Source: an uncultured Flavobacteriaceae bacterium
Lineage (GTDB): Bacteria > Bacteroidota > Bacteroidia > Flavobacteriales > Flavobacteriaceae
Length of the DNA: 64,000 nt
Assembly: GCA_947500445.1 (NCBI GenBank)
Contig: CANMSB010000005.1
Location: 1 to 64,000, forward strand
Direction of reading: 5' to 3'
Shown here: positions 26,544 through 35,419 of the stretch, piece by piece
How positions within the stretch are numbered: the first letter of the stretch is position 1
Layout: each line of letters begins with the position of its first letter
Notes under the pieces: model-generated
Database searches by the model: none
Seen by the model: the letters and a program-made list of their open reading frames with translations, nothing else
Told to the model about the DNA's origin: nothing
Position numbers and translations under genes: made by a program

Positions 26544-28190
26544 ATGAAAAAAATAGTACTGCTGATCATTACCTTTCTTACGCTTGTCCACGGACTAAAA
26601 GCCCAACTGACTACCGAACAATGGCAAGAAGACCTGCGCTTTTTGCAAAAGACAATACATGACGAGTATGCCTCCCTATTCGTAAAAACGACACCGACCG
26701 ACTTTGATGCGGCGGTAGAGAGCTTACATGCGCAAATACCGGATATGGAGCCCCATGAAATCATTGTAGGGATGTCCCGCATTATCGCGTTGTTCCGATA
26801 CGGACATACCGATATCAGTTTTAACCAGAAACCGTACGATTTCCGGTACCTGCCCATTAACCTATATGTATTCGGGGACGAGATACGCATACAGGGTACT
26901 GAAAAAAAGTATGAAAGCGCCGTCGGGGCCAAGGTGTTGGAAATCAATACGATTCCGATATCGGAAGCTGTGGAACGCATTCGCCCGGTGGTAAATAGTG
27001 AGAACGAACAATATTTTAAGGCCTATGGCATCAATTATCTGCGAATTCCAGAGGTACTGCATGCGCAGGGAATCATACAAAATTTGGATAAGGGAATCGA
27101 CTTCACCCTTGAAAAAAACGGTACGGTGTTTACGGTTACTTTTTCTGCCTTGCCCAAAGGAGCATATGTTCCTACCACTCGGGGATATGTTTTTCAGGAC
27201 GAGAATTGGGTGTCGGCACGAAAAAAGGATTCCCTACCACGATATCTTAAAAAATTGGATAGGGTGTATTATTCCGAATACCTACCAAAGGAAAAAGCAT
27301 TTTACGTAAGGCACAGCCGAATCCAGGACGATGCCGAAGAAAGCACTGCGGACTTTTATAATAGGGTTTTCGACTTTGTGGAAAACAACGAGGTGGAAAG
27401 GCTGATTATTGATGTAAGGCTCAATGGCGGCGGCAACAATTATTTGAATAGGAAGGTGATTACAGGTATTATCGAAACAAAAAAAATAAATCAGGTGGGC
27501 AAGCTTTTCGTATTGCTCGGACGTCGCACCTTTTCGGCCTGTCAAAATTTGGTGAATGAAATGGATAATTACACAAACGCCATTTTTCTTGGAGAACCCA
27601 CTGCCGAAAACATTAATTTTTGGGGAGATGCGCGACCGGTTGCGTTACCGAACAGTACCATACCGGTATACCTTTCCTTTGCCTGGTGGCAGGACAAACC
27701 GGTTTGGGAAAACGCCGAATGGCTTGCGCCGACGATGAAAATAGAGCCAAGTTTCGAGCAATATGTCGATAACCGGGATCCTGTACTACAAGCCGCACTG
27801 TCGTTCGATGCCCAAGGTTTTCAACCCAACCCCATGCAGTACGTAACCGATTTATACAGTGCCGGAAAAACTGAGGAGCTGGCTACGGAACTCCCCAAAA
27901 TGATCCACGACCCTAGATACGGATTCGTAGACTTTGAAACGGAATTGAGCAAAAAAGGACAGCTTTTATTGAATAGCGGGAGAACAAGGGAAGTTCAGGC
28001 TTCGGTACAGGTATTTCACATGATCGCCCAACTTTTTCCCGATTCGGCAAGGGCATGGAAAAATGTAGGGGCAGCGTATGCCAGAACGGGGGCTGTTGAT
28101 GAGGCTACCTCATTTTTGGAAAAAGCAATGACTATGGACGATGGCGCTATTGCCGTTGAGGCCCGACAATTGCTGAAAGAATTGAAATAA
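26544..28190 (+). CDS. S41-family peptidase-like secreted protein with C-terminal TPR
   Basis: This 548-residue protein has a signal peptide (ending LKAQ), an N-terminal helical domain with the FRYGHTD motif, a PDZ-like middle and an S41 (C-terminal processing peptidase) core at about 250-400. The core includes LIIDVRLNGGGNNYLN and the probable catalytic Ser in GRRTFSACQNLVNEM, then FLGEPTAEN. The catalytic Lys of CtpA is not obvious, as in tricorn-like and interphotoreceptor-type members. A TPR-like pair of helices closes the protein (about 495-548). It probably acts in the periplasm or outside the cell; the substrate is unknown. A terminator follows. Confidence 0.8.
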   Translation: MKKIVLLIITFLTLVHGLKAQLTTEQWQEDLRFLQKTIHDEYASLFVKTTPTDFDAAVESLHAQIPDMEPHEIIVGMSRIIALFRYGHTDISFNQKPYDFRYLPINLYVFGDEIRIQGTEKKYESAVGAKVLEINTIPISEAVERIRPVVNSENEQYFKAYGINYLRIPEVLHAQGIIQNLDKGIDFTLEKNGTVFTVTFSALPKGAYVPTTRGYVFQDENWVSARKKDSLPRYLKKLDRVYYSEYLPKEKAFYVRHSRIQDDAEESTADFYNRVFDFVENNEVERLIIDVRLNGGGNNYLNRKVITGIIETKKINQVGKLFVLLGRRTFSACQNLVNEMDNYTNAIFLGEPTAENINFWGDARPVALPNSTIPVYLSFAWWQDKPVWENAEWLAPTMKIEPSFEQYVDNRDPVLQAALSFDAQGFQPNPMQYVTDLYSAGKTEELATELPKMIHDPRYGFVDFETELSKKGQLLLNSGRTREVQASVQVFHMIAQLFPDSARAWKNVGAAYARTGAVDEATSFLEKAMTMDDGAIAVEARQLLKELK

Positions 28191-28230
28191 TGCTCCCAAT
28201 TAACCGGTAAACAAGCTAACTCATACCATA

Positions 28231-28259
28231 AAAAAACCTGCTGGTTACAGCAGGTTTTT
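28231..28259. terminator. Terminator hairpin (bidirectional)
   Basis: The stem AAACCTGCTG / CAGCAGGTTT with loop GTTA has A-run and T-run on either side. It lies between the peptidase gene and the convergent ahcY. Confidence 0.88.
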
Positions 28260-28355
28260 CTAGTCTATATTGATTCCTCTAAATCCATATCAATGGAAAA
28301 ACAACAATCATTTAATGATGTCAGTGTTTGCGTTTGCATCATGAACATTGTTCTT

Positions 28356-28396
28356 TCATAACTCATAACTCATAACTCATAACTCATAACTCATAA
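28356..28396. repeat. 7-bp tandem repeat (ATAACTC, about 5.5 copies)
   Basis: Head-to-tail ATAACTC copies without spacers lie just downstream of the ahcY stop codon. Similar in style to the CTAACCA repeat near 601. Confidence 0.8.
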
Positions 28397-28399
28397 ACC

Positions 28400-29716
28400 C
28401 TAGTACCTATAATACTCGGGCTTAAAAGGGCCTTCCACGGTAACTCCGATGTAATCGGCCTGATCTTTTTTCAGCTCCGTCAATTCCGCTCCCAATCGCG
28501 ATAGGTGCAATGCCGCTACTTTTTCATCCAAATGTTTGGGCAACATGTATACCTGGTTCTCGTAATTTTCGCTATGCTTCCAAAGTTCGATTTGTGCCAA
28601 AGTCTGGTTCGTAAACGAGTTGCTCATTACAAAACTAGGGTGTCCCGTAGCACAGCCCAAGTTTACCAAACGCCCTTCGGCCAAAATAATGATATCTTTC
28701 CCATCGATGGTATACTTGTCCACTTGGGGCTTTATTTCATCTTTGGTATCTCCGTAGTTGCCGTTCAACCATGCCATATCGATTTCGTTATCGAAGTGGC
28801 CAATGTTACAAACGATAGCCTTATCCTTAAGTGCCTTAAAGTGTTCGGCCCGGATGATATCCTTGTTGCCCGTTGTGGTAATCACAATGTCCGCGTTACC
28901 GATAACGGTTTCCAATTTTTTCACTTCAAACCCTTCCATACAGGCTTGCAATGCGCAAATAGGATCGATCTCCGTTACCGTTACTATTGCACCGGCACCG
29001 GCAAAAGAAGCAGCGGTCCCTTTACCGACATCGCCATACCCGGCAACGACAACCCGTTTCCCGGCCAGCATGGTATCGGTAGCCCTTCGAATGGCATCTA
29101 CCGCACTTTCGCGACATCCATATTTATTATCGAATTTCGATTTTGTTACCGAGTCGTTAACGTTGATCGCGGGCATCGGCAAAGTGCCATTTTTAACCCG
29201 TTCGTACAAACGGTGCACCCCGGTAGTGGTTTCTTCGGAAAGTCCTTTAATGGCCTTGGCCAGTTCAGGGTAACGGTCCAGTACCATGTTGGTCAGATCG
29301 CCACCATCGTCCAAGATCATATTCAGTGGTTCCCTGTCCTCTCCAAAAAATAAGGTTTGTTCGATACACCAATCAAATTCTTCTTCGTTCATCCCTTTCC
29401 AGGCGTATACTGGAATACCTGCTGCCGCAATTGCCGCCGCTGCATGGTCCTGGGTAGAAAAAATATTGCAGGAACTCCACGTCACATCGGCGCCCAATGC
29501 CACCAAAGTTTCGATCAATACCGCCGTTTGAATGGTCATGTGCAAACAACCGGCGATACGGGAACCCTTCAAAGGCTGTTCTTGCCCATATTCTTCGCGC
29601 AATGCCATTAACCCCGGCATTTCGGCTTCAGCTAAATTTATTTCTTTTCTTCCCCAATCGGCCAAAGAGATGTCTTTCACTTTATAGGGTACATAAGGAA
29701 CAGTTTCTGTACTCAT
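28400..29716 (-). CDS. ahcY: Adenosylhomocysteinase
   Basis: This 438-residue enzyme hydrolyses S-adenosyl-homocysteine to adenosine and homocysteine, completing the activated methyl cycle in the cytoplasm. It has the N-terminal [20 protein letters not shown], the substrate-binding [15 protein letters not shown], the NAD-binding [11 protein letters not shown] and the family's C-terminal PEYYRY. Length and motifs match functional bacterial enzymes. A Bacteroidetes -7 box lies about 58 bp upstream. The gene is divergent from the phosphopantetheinyl transferase gene. Confidence 0.97.
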   Translation of the reverse strand: MSTETVPYVPYKVKDISLADWGRKEINLAEAEMPGLMALREEYGQEQPLKGSRIAGCLHMTIQTAVLIETLVALGADVTWSSCNIFSTQDHAAAAIAAAGIPVYAWKGMNEEEFDWCIEQTLFFGEDREPLNMILDDGGDLTNMVLDRYPELAKAIKGLSEETTTGVHRLYERVKNGTLPMPAINVNDSVTKSKFDNKYGCRESAVDAIRRATDTMLAGKRVVVAGYGDVGKGTAASFAGAGAIVTVTEIDPICALQACMEGFEVKKLETVIGNADIVITTTGNKDIIRAEHFKALKDKAIVCNIGHFDNEIDMAWLNGNYGDTKDEIKPQVDKYTIDGKDIIILAEGRLVNLGCATGHPSFVMSNSFTNQTLAQIELWKHSENYENQVYMLPKHLDEKVAALHLSRLGAELTELKKDQADYIGVTVEGPFKPEYYRY

Positions 29717-29773
29717 ATTATTTTTTATTTTTTACTTTCGTTGCGAGGTGCAAATGCCTCCTTTTTCGAACCG

Positions 29774-29781
29774 CAAAGGTA
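29774..29781 (-). promoter_or_regulatory. -7 box of ahcY promoter
   Basis: TACCTTTG on the minus strand (TAnnTTTG) lies about 58 bp upstream of the ahcY start. The -33 element is not clear. It is close to the divergent start at 29802. Confidence 0.5.
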
Positions 29782-29801
29782 CAAATTCTCTTAGGAAACG
29801 T

Positions 29802-30434
29802 ATGCCCATTTATAAGACAATACAATTAAACTCCGCAACGGTCGTCTATATATGGAAGATCCAAGAGTCTGAAAATGAGCTCGCAAAGGATGTTGTATTG
29901 ACACCGCATTGCCAAAAGCGAATGGTGGGAATGAAATCGGAACTGCATCGGAGAGGTTTTTTAAGTATTCGTCATTTGCTGGCCCGGGCGGGGTATGTCG
30001 ATCATGACCTGTATTACGATTCGAACGGAAAACCCCATCTTAAGGATGGTAAGCACATTTCCATTACGCACTCCTATCAGTTTACCGGTATCATTATCGG
30101 CGATACCGATGAAGTAGGTATCGATATTGAAAAACAACGGGATAAAATTTTGCGGATTGCCCATAAGTTTACGCCGGTAACCGAATATCGAACCTTGGCC
30201 AACTCGGATGCCCTGGTGCGAAAACTGACCATTGTTTGGGGCTGTAAAGAGTCGTTGTACAAAATTTATGCGGAGCCTGGGCTCAGTTTTTTACAGCATA
30301 TCGACATCCATGATTTTGGATTGGAAAGTGGCACGACAACGGGGGAAATACGCTATGAGGGAAAGCTTTCCGGATATCGTATCCATTTTCTGGAATTCGA
30401 AGGTTTTACCTGCGTATATGCCATCGCGCAATGA
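29802..30434 (+). CDS. 4'-phosphopantetheinyl transferase superfamily protein
   Basis: A 210-residue protein from MPIYKTIQLN (the upstream ATG at 29748 would overlap the ahcY promoter). It has the two hallmark motifs of Sfp-type phosphopantetheinyl transferases: VGIDIEKQ and WGCKESLYKIY. These enzymes transfer phosphopantetheine from CoA to carrier proteins. In Flavobacteria one such gene next to ahcY is usual and probably serves the acyl carrier proteins of fatty acid or aryl polyene synthesis. No carrier protein gene is nearby. Confidence 0.85.
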   Translation: MPIYKTIQLNSATVVYIWKIQESENELAKDVVLTPHCQKRMVGMKSELHRRGFLSIRHLLARAGYVDHDLYYDSNGKPHLKDGKHISITHSYQFTGIIIGDTDEVGIDIEKQRDKILRIAHKFTPVTEYRTLANSDALVRKLTIVWGCKESLYKIYAEPGLSFLQHIDIHDFGLESGTTTGEIRYEGKLSGYRIHFLEFEGFTCVYAIAQ

Positions 30435-30460
30435 ATGTAGATGCCCCACAATTATCCCGG

Positions 30461-30574
30461 TTTATGTATTAGAACTTCGTTATGAGGGTCGAAAATGCAA
30501 TGAAACCCGGAAACAAAGTAAAACGCCCGGTTTTGAAGCAGTTTCGCGTCGTAATAGATTTTCTAATACATAAA
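30461..30574. repeat. Inverted-repeat element (14-bp perfect arms)
   Basis: TTTATGTATTAGAA at 30461-30474 and its perfect complement at 30561-30574 flank 86 bp of non-coding DNA between two co-oriented genes. It could be a small MITE or a long stem-loop. No second copy was found in the window. Confidence 0.5.
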
Positions 30575-30685
30575 ATGGGATTATGTATCTTGTCCCTTGA
30601 AAATGCAAAGTTGACAGCTTAAAAAACGGCCCAAAACGAGTTCAATATTTGATATTTTCAGTACAAACCCATATACAAGAACACC

Positions 30686-30946
30686 ATGGATATTTCCGTA
30701 GCGCTTACTTTTTCGCCGCTCCAAGACGATTTTGAAGAACACATCATCCGTTTCATACAAAAACTTCGGGCATCCGGTCTTACCGTTCTCGAAAATCCGT
30801 TAAGTACTCAGGTTTACGGCGAGTATGATGCGGTAATGGCAGTACTACATACCGAAATAAAAACGGCTTTTGAGTTGATGGACAAAGGGCTGATGTACCT
30901 TAAAATGGTGAAAACCGACCGAAGTACCTATGAACCCCATTTTTGA
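30686..30946 (+). CDS. Thiamine-binding-protein-like (MTH1187/YkoF superfamily)
   Basis: An 86-residue cytoplasmic protein with a ferredoxin-like fold pattern (SVALTFSPLQDDFEEHIIRF, then NPLSTQVYGEYDAVM). Members of the MTH1187/YkoF family bind thiamine or its HMP moiety. It overlaps the start of the PnuC-type transporter gene by 17 bp, which argues for coupled expression and for a thiamine-related substrate of that transporter. It may act as a cytoplasmic acceptor or sensor for the imported vitamin. Confidence 0.75.
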   Translation: MDISVALTFSPLQDDFEEHIIRFIQKLRASGLTVLENPLSTQVYGEYDAVMAVLHTEIKTAFELMDKGLMYLKMVKTDRSTYEPHF

Positions 30947-31562
30947 TTTTTTTATAGACGCCTACCGAGGAAAGGAGAACTTCGTTATCATTTTAGAGGC
31001 AATCGTTTTCATTAGCGGAATTGCCAGTGTTTGGTTCGCAAAGCAGCAAAACATTTTGGCGTATCCGACCGGATTGGTGGCTACGGTGATTACGGTGTAC
31101 CTGTTTTTAAAAGATGGGCTGTTGGGGGATATGATGATGAATTTTTATTGGTCCGTAATGAGTATCTACGGCTGGTGGAACTGGAGCAGAAAGAAAGCGG
31201 GCGAAACATTGGTGAAAGTTACCCGGACCAATGCCAGGGAAAAAAGCATCGGTATTCTGTTGTTTTTTGGGACCATCCTCTTCAACTATGCCGTATATCG
31301 TTTTTTTGAGTACGACATTGCGCCTTCAAACTATATCGATATGGTAACGTCGGGTATATTTTTTACCGCCATGTGGTATATGGCACTTAAAAAGTTGGAA
31401 AACTGGACACTTTGGATCATAGCCGACTTGATTACGATACCCCTATATGCCTACAGGGGTTGGGGAATGCTTTCTTTTCAATATGTTATATTTACTGTTT
31501 TGGCCGTACAAGCCTACCTGTTATGGAAGAAAAGTATCGACAAGAGCCTTCAAACATCCTAA
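30930..31562 (+). CDS. PnuC-family vitamin transporter (PnuT/thiamine type likely)
   Basis: A 210-residue inner-membrane protein with seven predicted helices and PnuC-family motifs (ISGIASVWFAKQQNILAYPTG, NFYWSVMSIYGWWNWSRKK, LENWTLWIIADLITIPLY). PnuC proteins carry nicotinamide riboside; the PnuT subgroup carries thiamine. The preceding gene encodes a thiamine-binding-like protein, pointing to PnuT, while the following NadR-like kinase gene would equally suit nicotinamide riboside. The WxxW segment is present. The kinase gene overlaps this one by 40 bp. Confidence 0.85.
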   Translation: MNPIFDFFIDAYRGKENFVIILEAIVFISGIASVWFAKQQNILAYPTGLVATVITVYLFLKDGLLGDMMMNFYWSVMSIYGWWNWSRKKAGETLVKVTRTNAREKSIGILLFFGTILFNYAVYRFFEYDIAPSNYIDMVTSGIFFTAMWYMALKKLENWTLWIIADLITIPLYAYRGWGMLSFQYVIFTVLAVQAYLLWKKSIDKSLQTS

Positions 31563-32095
31563 AAATCGTTTTATTCGGTCCCGAATCTACGGGAAAAACG
31601 ACCTTGTCGAGACAGTTGGCCGAATGTTACCGTACGGAATGGGTCCCCGAATACGCACGGGAATACCTGCAACGGAAATGGGACAAGGAACAAAAAGTGT
31701 GTGAGCCAGAGGATCTACTTCCCATTGCGGCAGGTCAAATGCGATTGGAAAACGAAGGAACAAAAAAGGCAAATAAGGTACTGTTCTGTGATACCGATCT
31801 GCTGGAGACCAAAGTATATTCCGAAGCGTATTATGTTGGGTATTGCGATCCCGTTTTAGAAAAGTATGCGCTCTTGAACACTTACGACCTCTATTTTCTT
31901 ACGGGTATCGATGTGCCTTGGGTTAAGGACGACTTAAGGGACAAACCCCTCGAACGGGCCAGGATGTTCGATTATTTCAAAAGTACATTGGAAAAGTATC
32001 AACGTAATTTCGTTACTTTAACGGGGGACAAGGAAACACGCTTGGCAACCGCAAAAACACATATCAATAGATTATTACGAACAAAAGCAATTTAA
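31523..32095 (+). CDS. NadR-like AAA ATPase / ribosylnicotinamide-kinase-type protein
   Basis: A 190-residue P-loop kinase from ATG 31523 (MEEKYRQEPSNILKIVLFG). It has Walker A GPESTGKTTL, the acidic FCDTDLLETKVYSE motif and PWVKDDLRDKP, as in the C-terminal kinase domain of NadR. Nicotinamide riboside kinase activity traps imported vitamin by phosphorylation; in a thiamine operon it might phosphorylate thiamine instead. It lacks the NadR nucleotidyltransferase and HTH domains. Its start lies inside the transporter gene (40-bp overlap), and the DUF4301 gene follows by 4 bp. Confidence 0.82.
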   Translation: MEEKYRQEPSNILKIVLFGPESTGKTTLSRQLAECYRTEWVPEYAREYLQRKWDKEQKVCEPEDLLPIAAGQMRLENEGTKKANKVLFCDTDLLETKVYSEAYYVGYCDPVLEKYALLNTYDLYFLTGIDVPWVKDDLRDKPLERARMFDYFKSTLEKYQRNFVTLTGDKETRLATAKTHINRLLRTKAI

Positions 32096-32099
32096 ACAC

Positions 32100-33638
32100 A
32101 TGCAGTTTTCAGAAACGGATTTAAAACAACTTTCCGAAAAAGGGGTTAGCAAGGAAAAGGTAGTTGATCAAATTAATACTTTTAAGGAAGGCATCCCTTT
32201 TGTTCATTTAGAGGAACCGGCAATCGTCGGCAATGGTATTTCACGATTTTCCGATACAGAGGGGGAAGCACTCGTTGCCGCTTTTGAGGCAGTTGCGGCC
32301 GGGTCGGACCTATTAAAGTTTGTACCTGCCTCCGGGGCCGCTTCGCGAATGTTCAAATCCATGTTCGCGTTTTTGGAGGAGTTCGATGTTCGTAACGAAA
32401 CCTTTGAAGCCTATATCCAAAGAACAAAAAGAACGGATGTGGAAACCTTATTGGAACGCCGAAAAGAAATGCCCTTTTACCGCAACATACAGGAACGGAT
32501 AGCGGGGAAAACGATGTCCGAGGATGAAGAGAAATATCTTTTTATTAAGGAAATGCTTTCCGAAGAGGGATTAAACTATGGTTTTTATCCAAAGGGGCTA
32601 CTGCCCTTTCATTCCTACGAAAAGAAAGTGGTTACGGCTTTTGAGGAACATTTAAAGGAAGGGGCCCGTTATGCGGAAACCAACGGAAAGGCCTCCTTGC
32701 ATTTTACGATATCGCCACAACACGAACTGTTGTTCAAACAAGAATTTGAAGTGGCCCGCGCGCGGGTACATCATTGGACGGGAATCGATTTCGATGTGGA
32801 CTTTTCCTTCCAAAAGACCGCCACCGATACCATTGCGGTAGACACGGACAACAAGCCCTTTCGAAATACCGACGGCTCGTTGCTGTTTCGCCCGGGCGGT
32901 CATGGAGCGCTCATAGAAAACCTGAACGACCAAAACGCCGATGTCATTTTTATCAAAAACATCGACAATGTGGTTCCCTCGCGAAATCTTGCAGCGGTCG
33001 CCCAAAGTAAAAAAATATTGGGAGGAGCGCTTTTAAAGGTACAACAGCAAATTTTTGAATATGCCCGTTTGTTGGATTCTGGAACACCGGATGCCACCGC
33101 ACTGATCGAAATCAAAACATTTTTGGGCTCGGAACTCAATGTGCGTTTTGCCGATAGCTTCGAGCATTTTAGTCTCATGGACCAAATAAAGGTTTTGAAA
33201 GATAAAATGGACCGTCCGATCCGCGTTTGCGGTATGGTAAAAAATGAAGGGGAACCCGGTGGTGGACCGTTTTGGGTGAGAGACCAAAACGATAACATCT
33301 CACTTCAAATCGTAGAATCGGCCCAAGTGGACATGTCCAATACGGAACAGGCGGGGATATTAAAGGGTTCTACCCATTTTAATCCTGTAGACCTTGTGTG
33401 TGGGGTAAAAAATTATAAAGGGGAAAAATACGACCTGCTCAACTATGTTGATGCCAAGCTCGGTTTCATTACCGGAAAAACAAAAGAGGGACGCGAGTTA
33501 AAGGCATTGGAACTTCCCGGTCTATGGAACGGTGCCATGGCCTTTTGGAACACCATTTTTGTTGAGGTGCCCACGGTGACGTTTAACCCGGTAAAAACGG
33601 TAAACGACCTTTTAAGGCCTTCGCACCAGGGCGAATAA
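32100..33638 (+). CDS. DUF4301 protein
   Basis: A 512-residue protein with PASGAASRMFKSMF near residue 78 (a nucleotidyltransferase-like GxGxxSRM loop), HFTISPQHE, FRPGGHGALIENLND and GGGPFWVRDQ. This is the DUF4301 family, predicted to have a sugar-nucleotidyltransferase-like fold. Its reaction is unknown. It is the last gene of the 30686-33638 operon, 4 bp after the NadR-like kinase gene, which hints at vitamin or nucleotide metabolism. Confidence 0.8.
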   Translation: MQFSETDLKQLSEKGVSKEKVVDQINTFKEGIPFVHLEEPAIVGNGISRFSDTEGEALVAAFEAVAAGSDLLKFVPASGAASRMFKSMFAFLEEFDVRNETFEAYIQRTKRTDVETLLERRKEMPFYRNIQERIAGKTMSEDEEKYLFIKEMLSEEGLNYGFYPKGLLPFHSYEKKVVTAFEEHLKEGARYAETNGKASLHFTISPQHELLFKQEFEVARARVHHWTGIDFDVDFSFQKTATDTIAVDTDNKPFRNTDGSLLFRPGGHGALIENLNDQNADVIFIKNIDNVVPSRNLAAVAQSKKILGGALLKVQQQIFEYARLLDSGTPDATALIEIKTFLGSELNVRFADSFEHFSLMDQIKVLKDKMDRPIRVCGMVKNEGEPGGGPFWVRDQNDNISLQIVESAQVDMSNTEQAGILKGSTHFNPVDLVCGVKNYKGEKYDLLNYVDAKLGFITGKTKEGRELKALELPGLWNGAMAFWNTIFVEVPTVTFNPVKTVNDLLRPSHQGE

Positions 33639-33869
33639 GGATTTAGCAATCACGCTTGTCAACATCGAAAGGACGCTAAAGGTGTATAAAAATTACACAC
33701 ATATCGGGAAATTACACACCCTTATACAGCGAAAGGCATTTCTTTAATTTGTTTAAATAATTGAAAATCAAATACTTGAATATGTTTTGAGCTGGTGTTG
33801 ACGATTGGCATTGTTTTCTCTTTACCTAAAGCGAAACATAGAATCATTGTAAATCTTAAACACATCAAA

Positions 33870-34175
33870 ATGAAAAAGGTATTATTAGTAGCGGCTTTAG
33901 CGTTTGGAACGTTGACCGTATCAGCACAAGAAGAAGCAACAGAAGCAGTAGCGACTACTACTGAGGTAGTTGAAGCACAAGATGCTTTCGCCGAAGTAGC
34001 ATTGGAAGAACTTCCCGAAGCCATTACAGCTGCTTTGGAAGCTGCCCACCCAGGTGCTACCATCTCTAAGGCATATGTAAACGAAGCGGCACAATACAAA
34101 CTGGATGTTACCAAAGAAGATGGTGAAGCGGTAGAATTGTACGCCGATGCCGAAGGTAATTGGATCGAAATGTAA
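33870..34175 (+). CDS. PepSY-like small secreted protein, paralogue 1
   Basis: A 101-residue protein from MKKVLLVAALAFGTLTVSAQ, a clear signal peptide. After a Glu/Ala/Thr/Val-rich stretch the mature part has ELPEAITAALEAAHPGATIS, KAYVNEAAQYKLDV and ends GNWIEM. The pattern resembles PepSY-like/beta-lactamase-inhibitor-like folds. A paralogue with the same architecture lies 540 bp downstream. Longer forms starting upstream (33795) would hide the signal peptide. A perfect 12-bp-stem terminator follows. Confidence 0.8.
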   Translation: MKKVLLVAALAFGTLTVSAQEEATEAVATTTEVVEAQDAFAEVALEELPEAITAALEAAHPGATISKAYVNEAAQYKLDVTKEDGEAVELYADAEGNWIEM

Positions 34176-34223
34176 GTCGTTGCGACCTACAACACTATAA
34201 TCCGTAAGGATTGAAAATAAATG

Positions 34224-34256
34224 GCCCCGACAACACTATGTTGTCGGGGCTTTTTT
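34224..34256 (+). terminator. Rho-independent terminator of the first PepSY-like gene
   Basis: A perfect 12-bp stem (GCCCCGACAACA / TGTTGTCGGGGC) with loop CTA is followed by six T. Confidence 0.93.
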
Positions 34257-34308
34257 GTGTTGCCGGTGTTTCAAAAGGCAACACGGCCCCAACATCCAAA
34301 CTCCCTTA

Positions 34309-34352
34309 ATACCAATTGCTATTTATGGCGCATTTTAATTGGCAATTGGTAT
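34309..34352. repeat. REP-like hairpin ATACCAATTGC...GCAATTGGTAT
   Basis: Perfect 11-bp inverted arms are separated by 22 bp. Same ATACCA/TGGTAT ends as the other REP-like hairpins but a different arm interior. A related half copy lies at 43105-43140. Confidence 0.75.
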
Positions 34353-34714
34353 TGCATAACGTACCGTCGATTACCCTTTGCGGAAACGGTTCTTTCTTAT
34401 ATAGTTGCCCAAAACCAAATTTTTTTGGAGGACACGGGATTATGGACCGACCATGGGAAAACGGTATCGGTATCGAAGGGCAAAGGGTATTCTTTGATGG
34501 CCATTGTAGAAAGAACGGTTCTACCGATCTAGCGGGACGATATTGGAACGTGTAGCTTTTATACGTTTACACACTATGGTATACAGAATTACACACCGAA
34601 AACAACCATGTAAAAACGTAATGTATTGATACTGTGATGTTTGTGTTTGTTCGAAATTTTGGTATCATATTTTCTATAGGTTAAGGGAATTCTATAATTA
34701 GAAAAACACACATC

Positions 34715-35014
34715 ATGAAAAAAGTAATCTTAGTAGTAGCTTTAGCCATAGGAAGTTTAACCACATACGCTCAAGAAGCGGATGCAGTAGAAGCGGTAGC
34801 TACAGAAGCTGTTGCTCAGGACGATTTTGCTGAAATCGCTGCAAGCGAATTACCGGAAGCGGTAACAGCAGCGGTAACAAAAAATTATCCTACTGCCACT
34901 ATCGATAAAGCATATGTAAACGAAGCAAAACAGTTCAAATTAGAGGTGTCTTTGGAAGACGGTACTGCCGGAACCTTGTATGCCGATGAAAATGGTAACT
35001 GGATCGAAATGTAA
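34715..35014 (+). CDS. PepSY-like small secreted protein, paralogue 2
   Basis: A 99-residue paralogue of the protein at 33870-34175, with signal peptide MKKVILVVALAIGSLTTYAQ, then ELPEAVTAAVTKNYPTATID, KAYVNEAKQFKLEV and the identical ending GNWIEM. The two are a tandem duplication with divergent spacer DNA and separate terminators, so each probably has its own promoter. Function unknown; possibly periplasmic. Confidence 0.8.
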   Translation: MKKVILVVALAIGSLTTYAQEADAVEAVATEAVAQDDFAEIAASELPEAVTAAVTKNYPTATIDKAYVNEAKQFKLEVSLEDGTAGTLYADENGNWIEM

Positions 35015-35061
35015 GTTATAACTTGAGTTATTTGTTTTGTATCAAGTTGGTTTGGTCGGAG

Positions 35062-35094
35062 AGGGGTCCTATGTAAATAGGGCCCCTTTCTATT
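35062..35094 (+). terminator. Terminator of the second PepSY-like gene
   Basis: The stem AGGGGTCCTAT / ATAGGGCCCCT (one G-T pair) with loop GTAA is followed by a T-rich tract. Confidence 0.8.
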
Positions 35095-35419
35095 TTATAT
35101 CGGTTTGTACACCTTCGTAGTATACAGGCTTGAATGCACATGAATTTGAACGGATATGAAAAAGTGTTTATTGGCTTAGCCCGATCCGTATAGGGCATAT
35201 GGCAACAATATACCGGTCACGGCATCACTACGGTATTAAAGGTGAAGGCCGTTTTTTTTATGGCCGGTATTGATCGGCCCTTAAAGCGCCGGATACAATG
35301 ACAAAACGGGTTGGCAAAGGGTTTCGAGTGGGGAATTCCTACTTCTTTTAAGAAAATTTTGGGCACTTCTCAACTATCAAGGGTTATTTTTACGTACATA
35401 CAGACACAAAGACCCAAGT
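35095..35419. other. Gene-free region upstream of the NtrC-type regulator
   Basis: I see no gene or convincing repeat. A GGCC...GGCC dyad around a T-run lies near 35245-35265. Confidence 0.5.

Larger units (their letters stand above)
34176..34714. other. Gene-free region between PepSY-like paralogues
   Basis: It contains a strong terminator (34224-34256) and a REP-like hairpin (34309-34352). Short frames across 34221-34555 run through these hairpins and have no recognisable features. Confidence 0.6.

Noticed and set aside
28356-28396. Regular repeats considered as a CRISPR array
   Set aside because: The unit is 7 bp with no spacers and no cas genes nearby.
28505-29353. Plus-strand open frame (282 codons) inside ahcY
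   Set aside because: Antisense to a strongly conserved enzyme, with no start context or recognisable domain.
29717-29801. Possible SAM/SAH riboswitch upstream of ahcY
   Set aside because: The 5' leader is only about 55 nt, with one weak hairpin and none of the conserved SAM or SAH aptamer segments.
34221-34555. Short plus-strand frames between the PepSY-like paralogues
   Set aside because: They run through a terminator and a REP-like hairpin and show no protein-like features.
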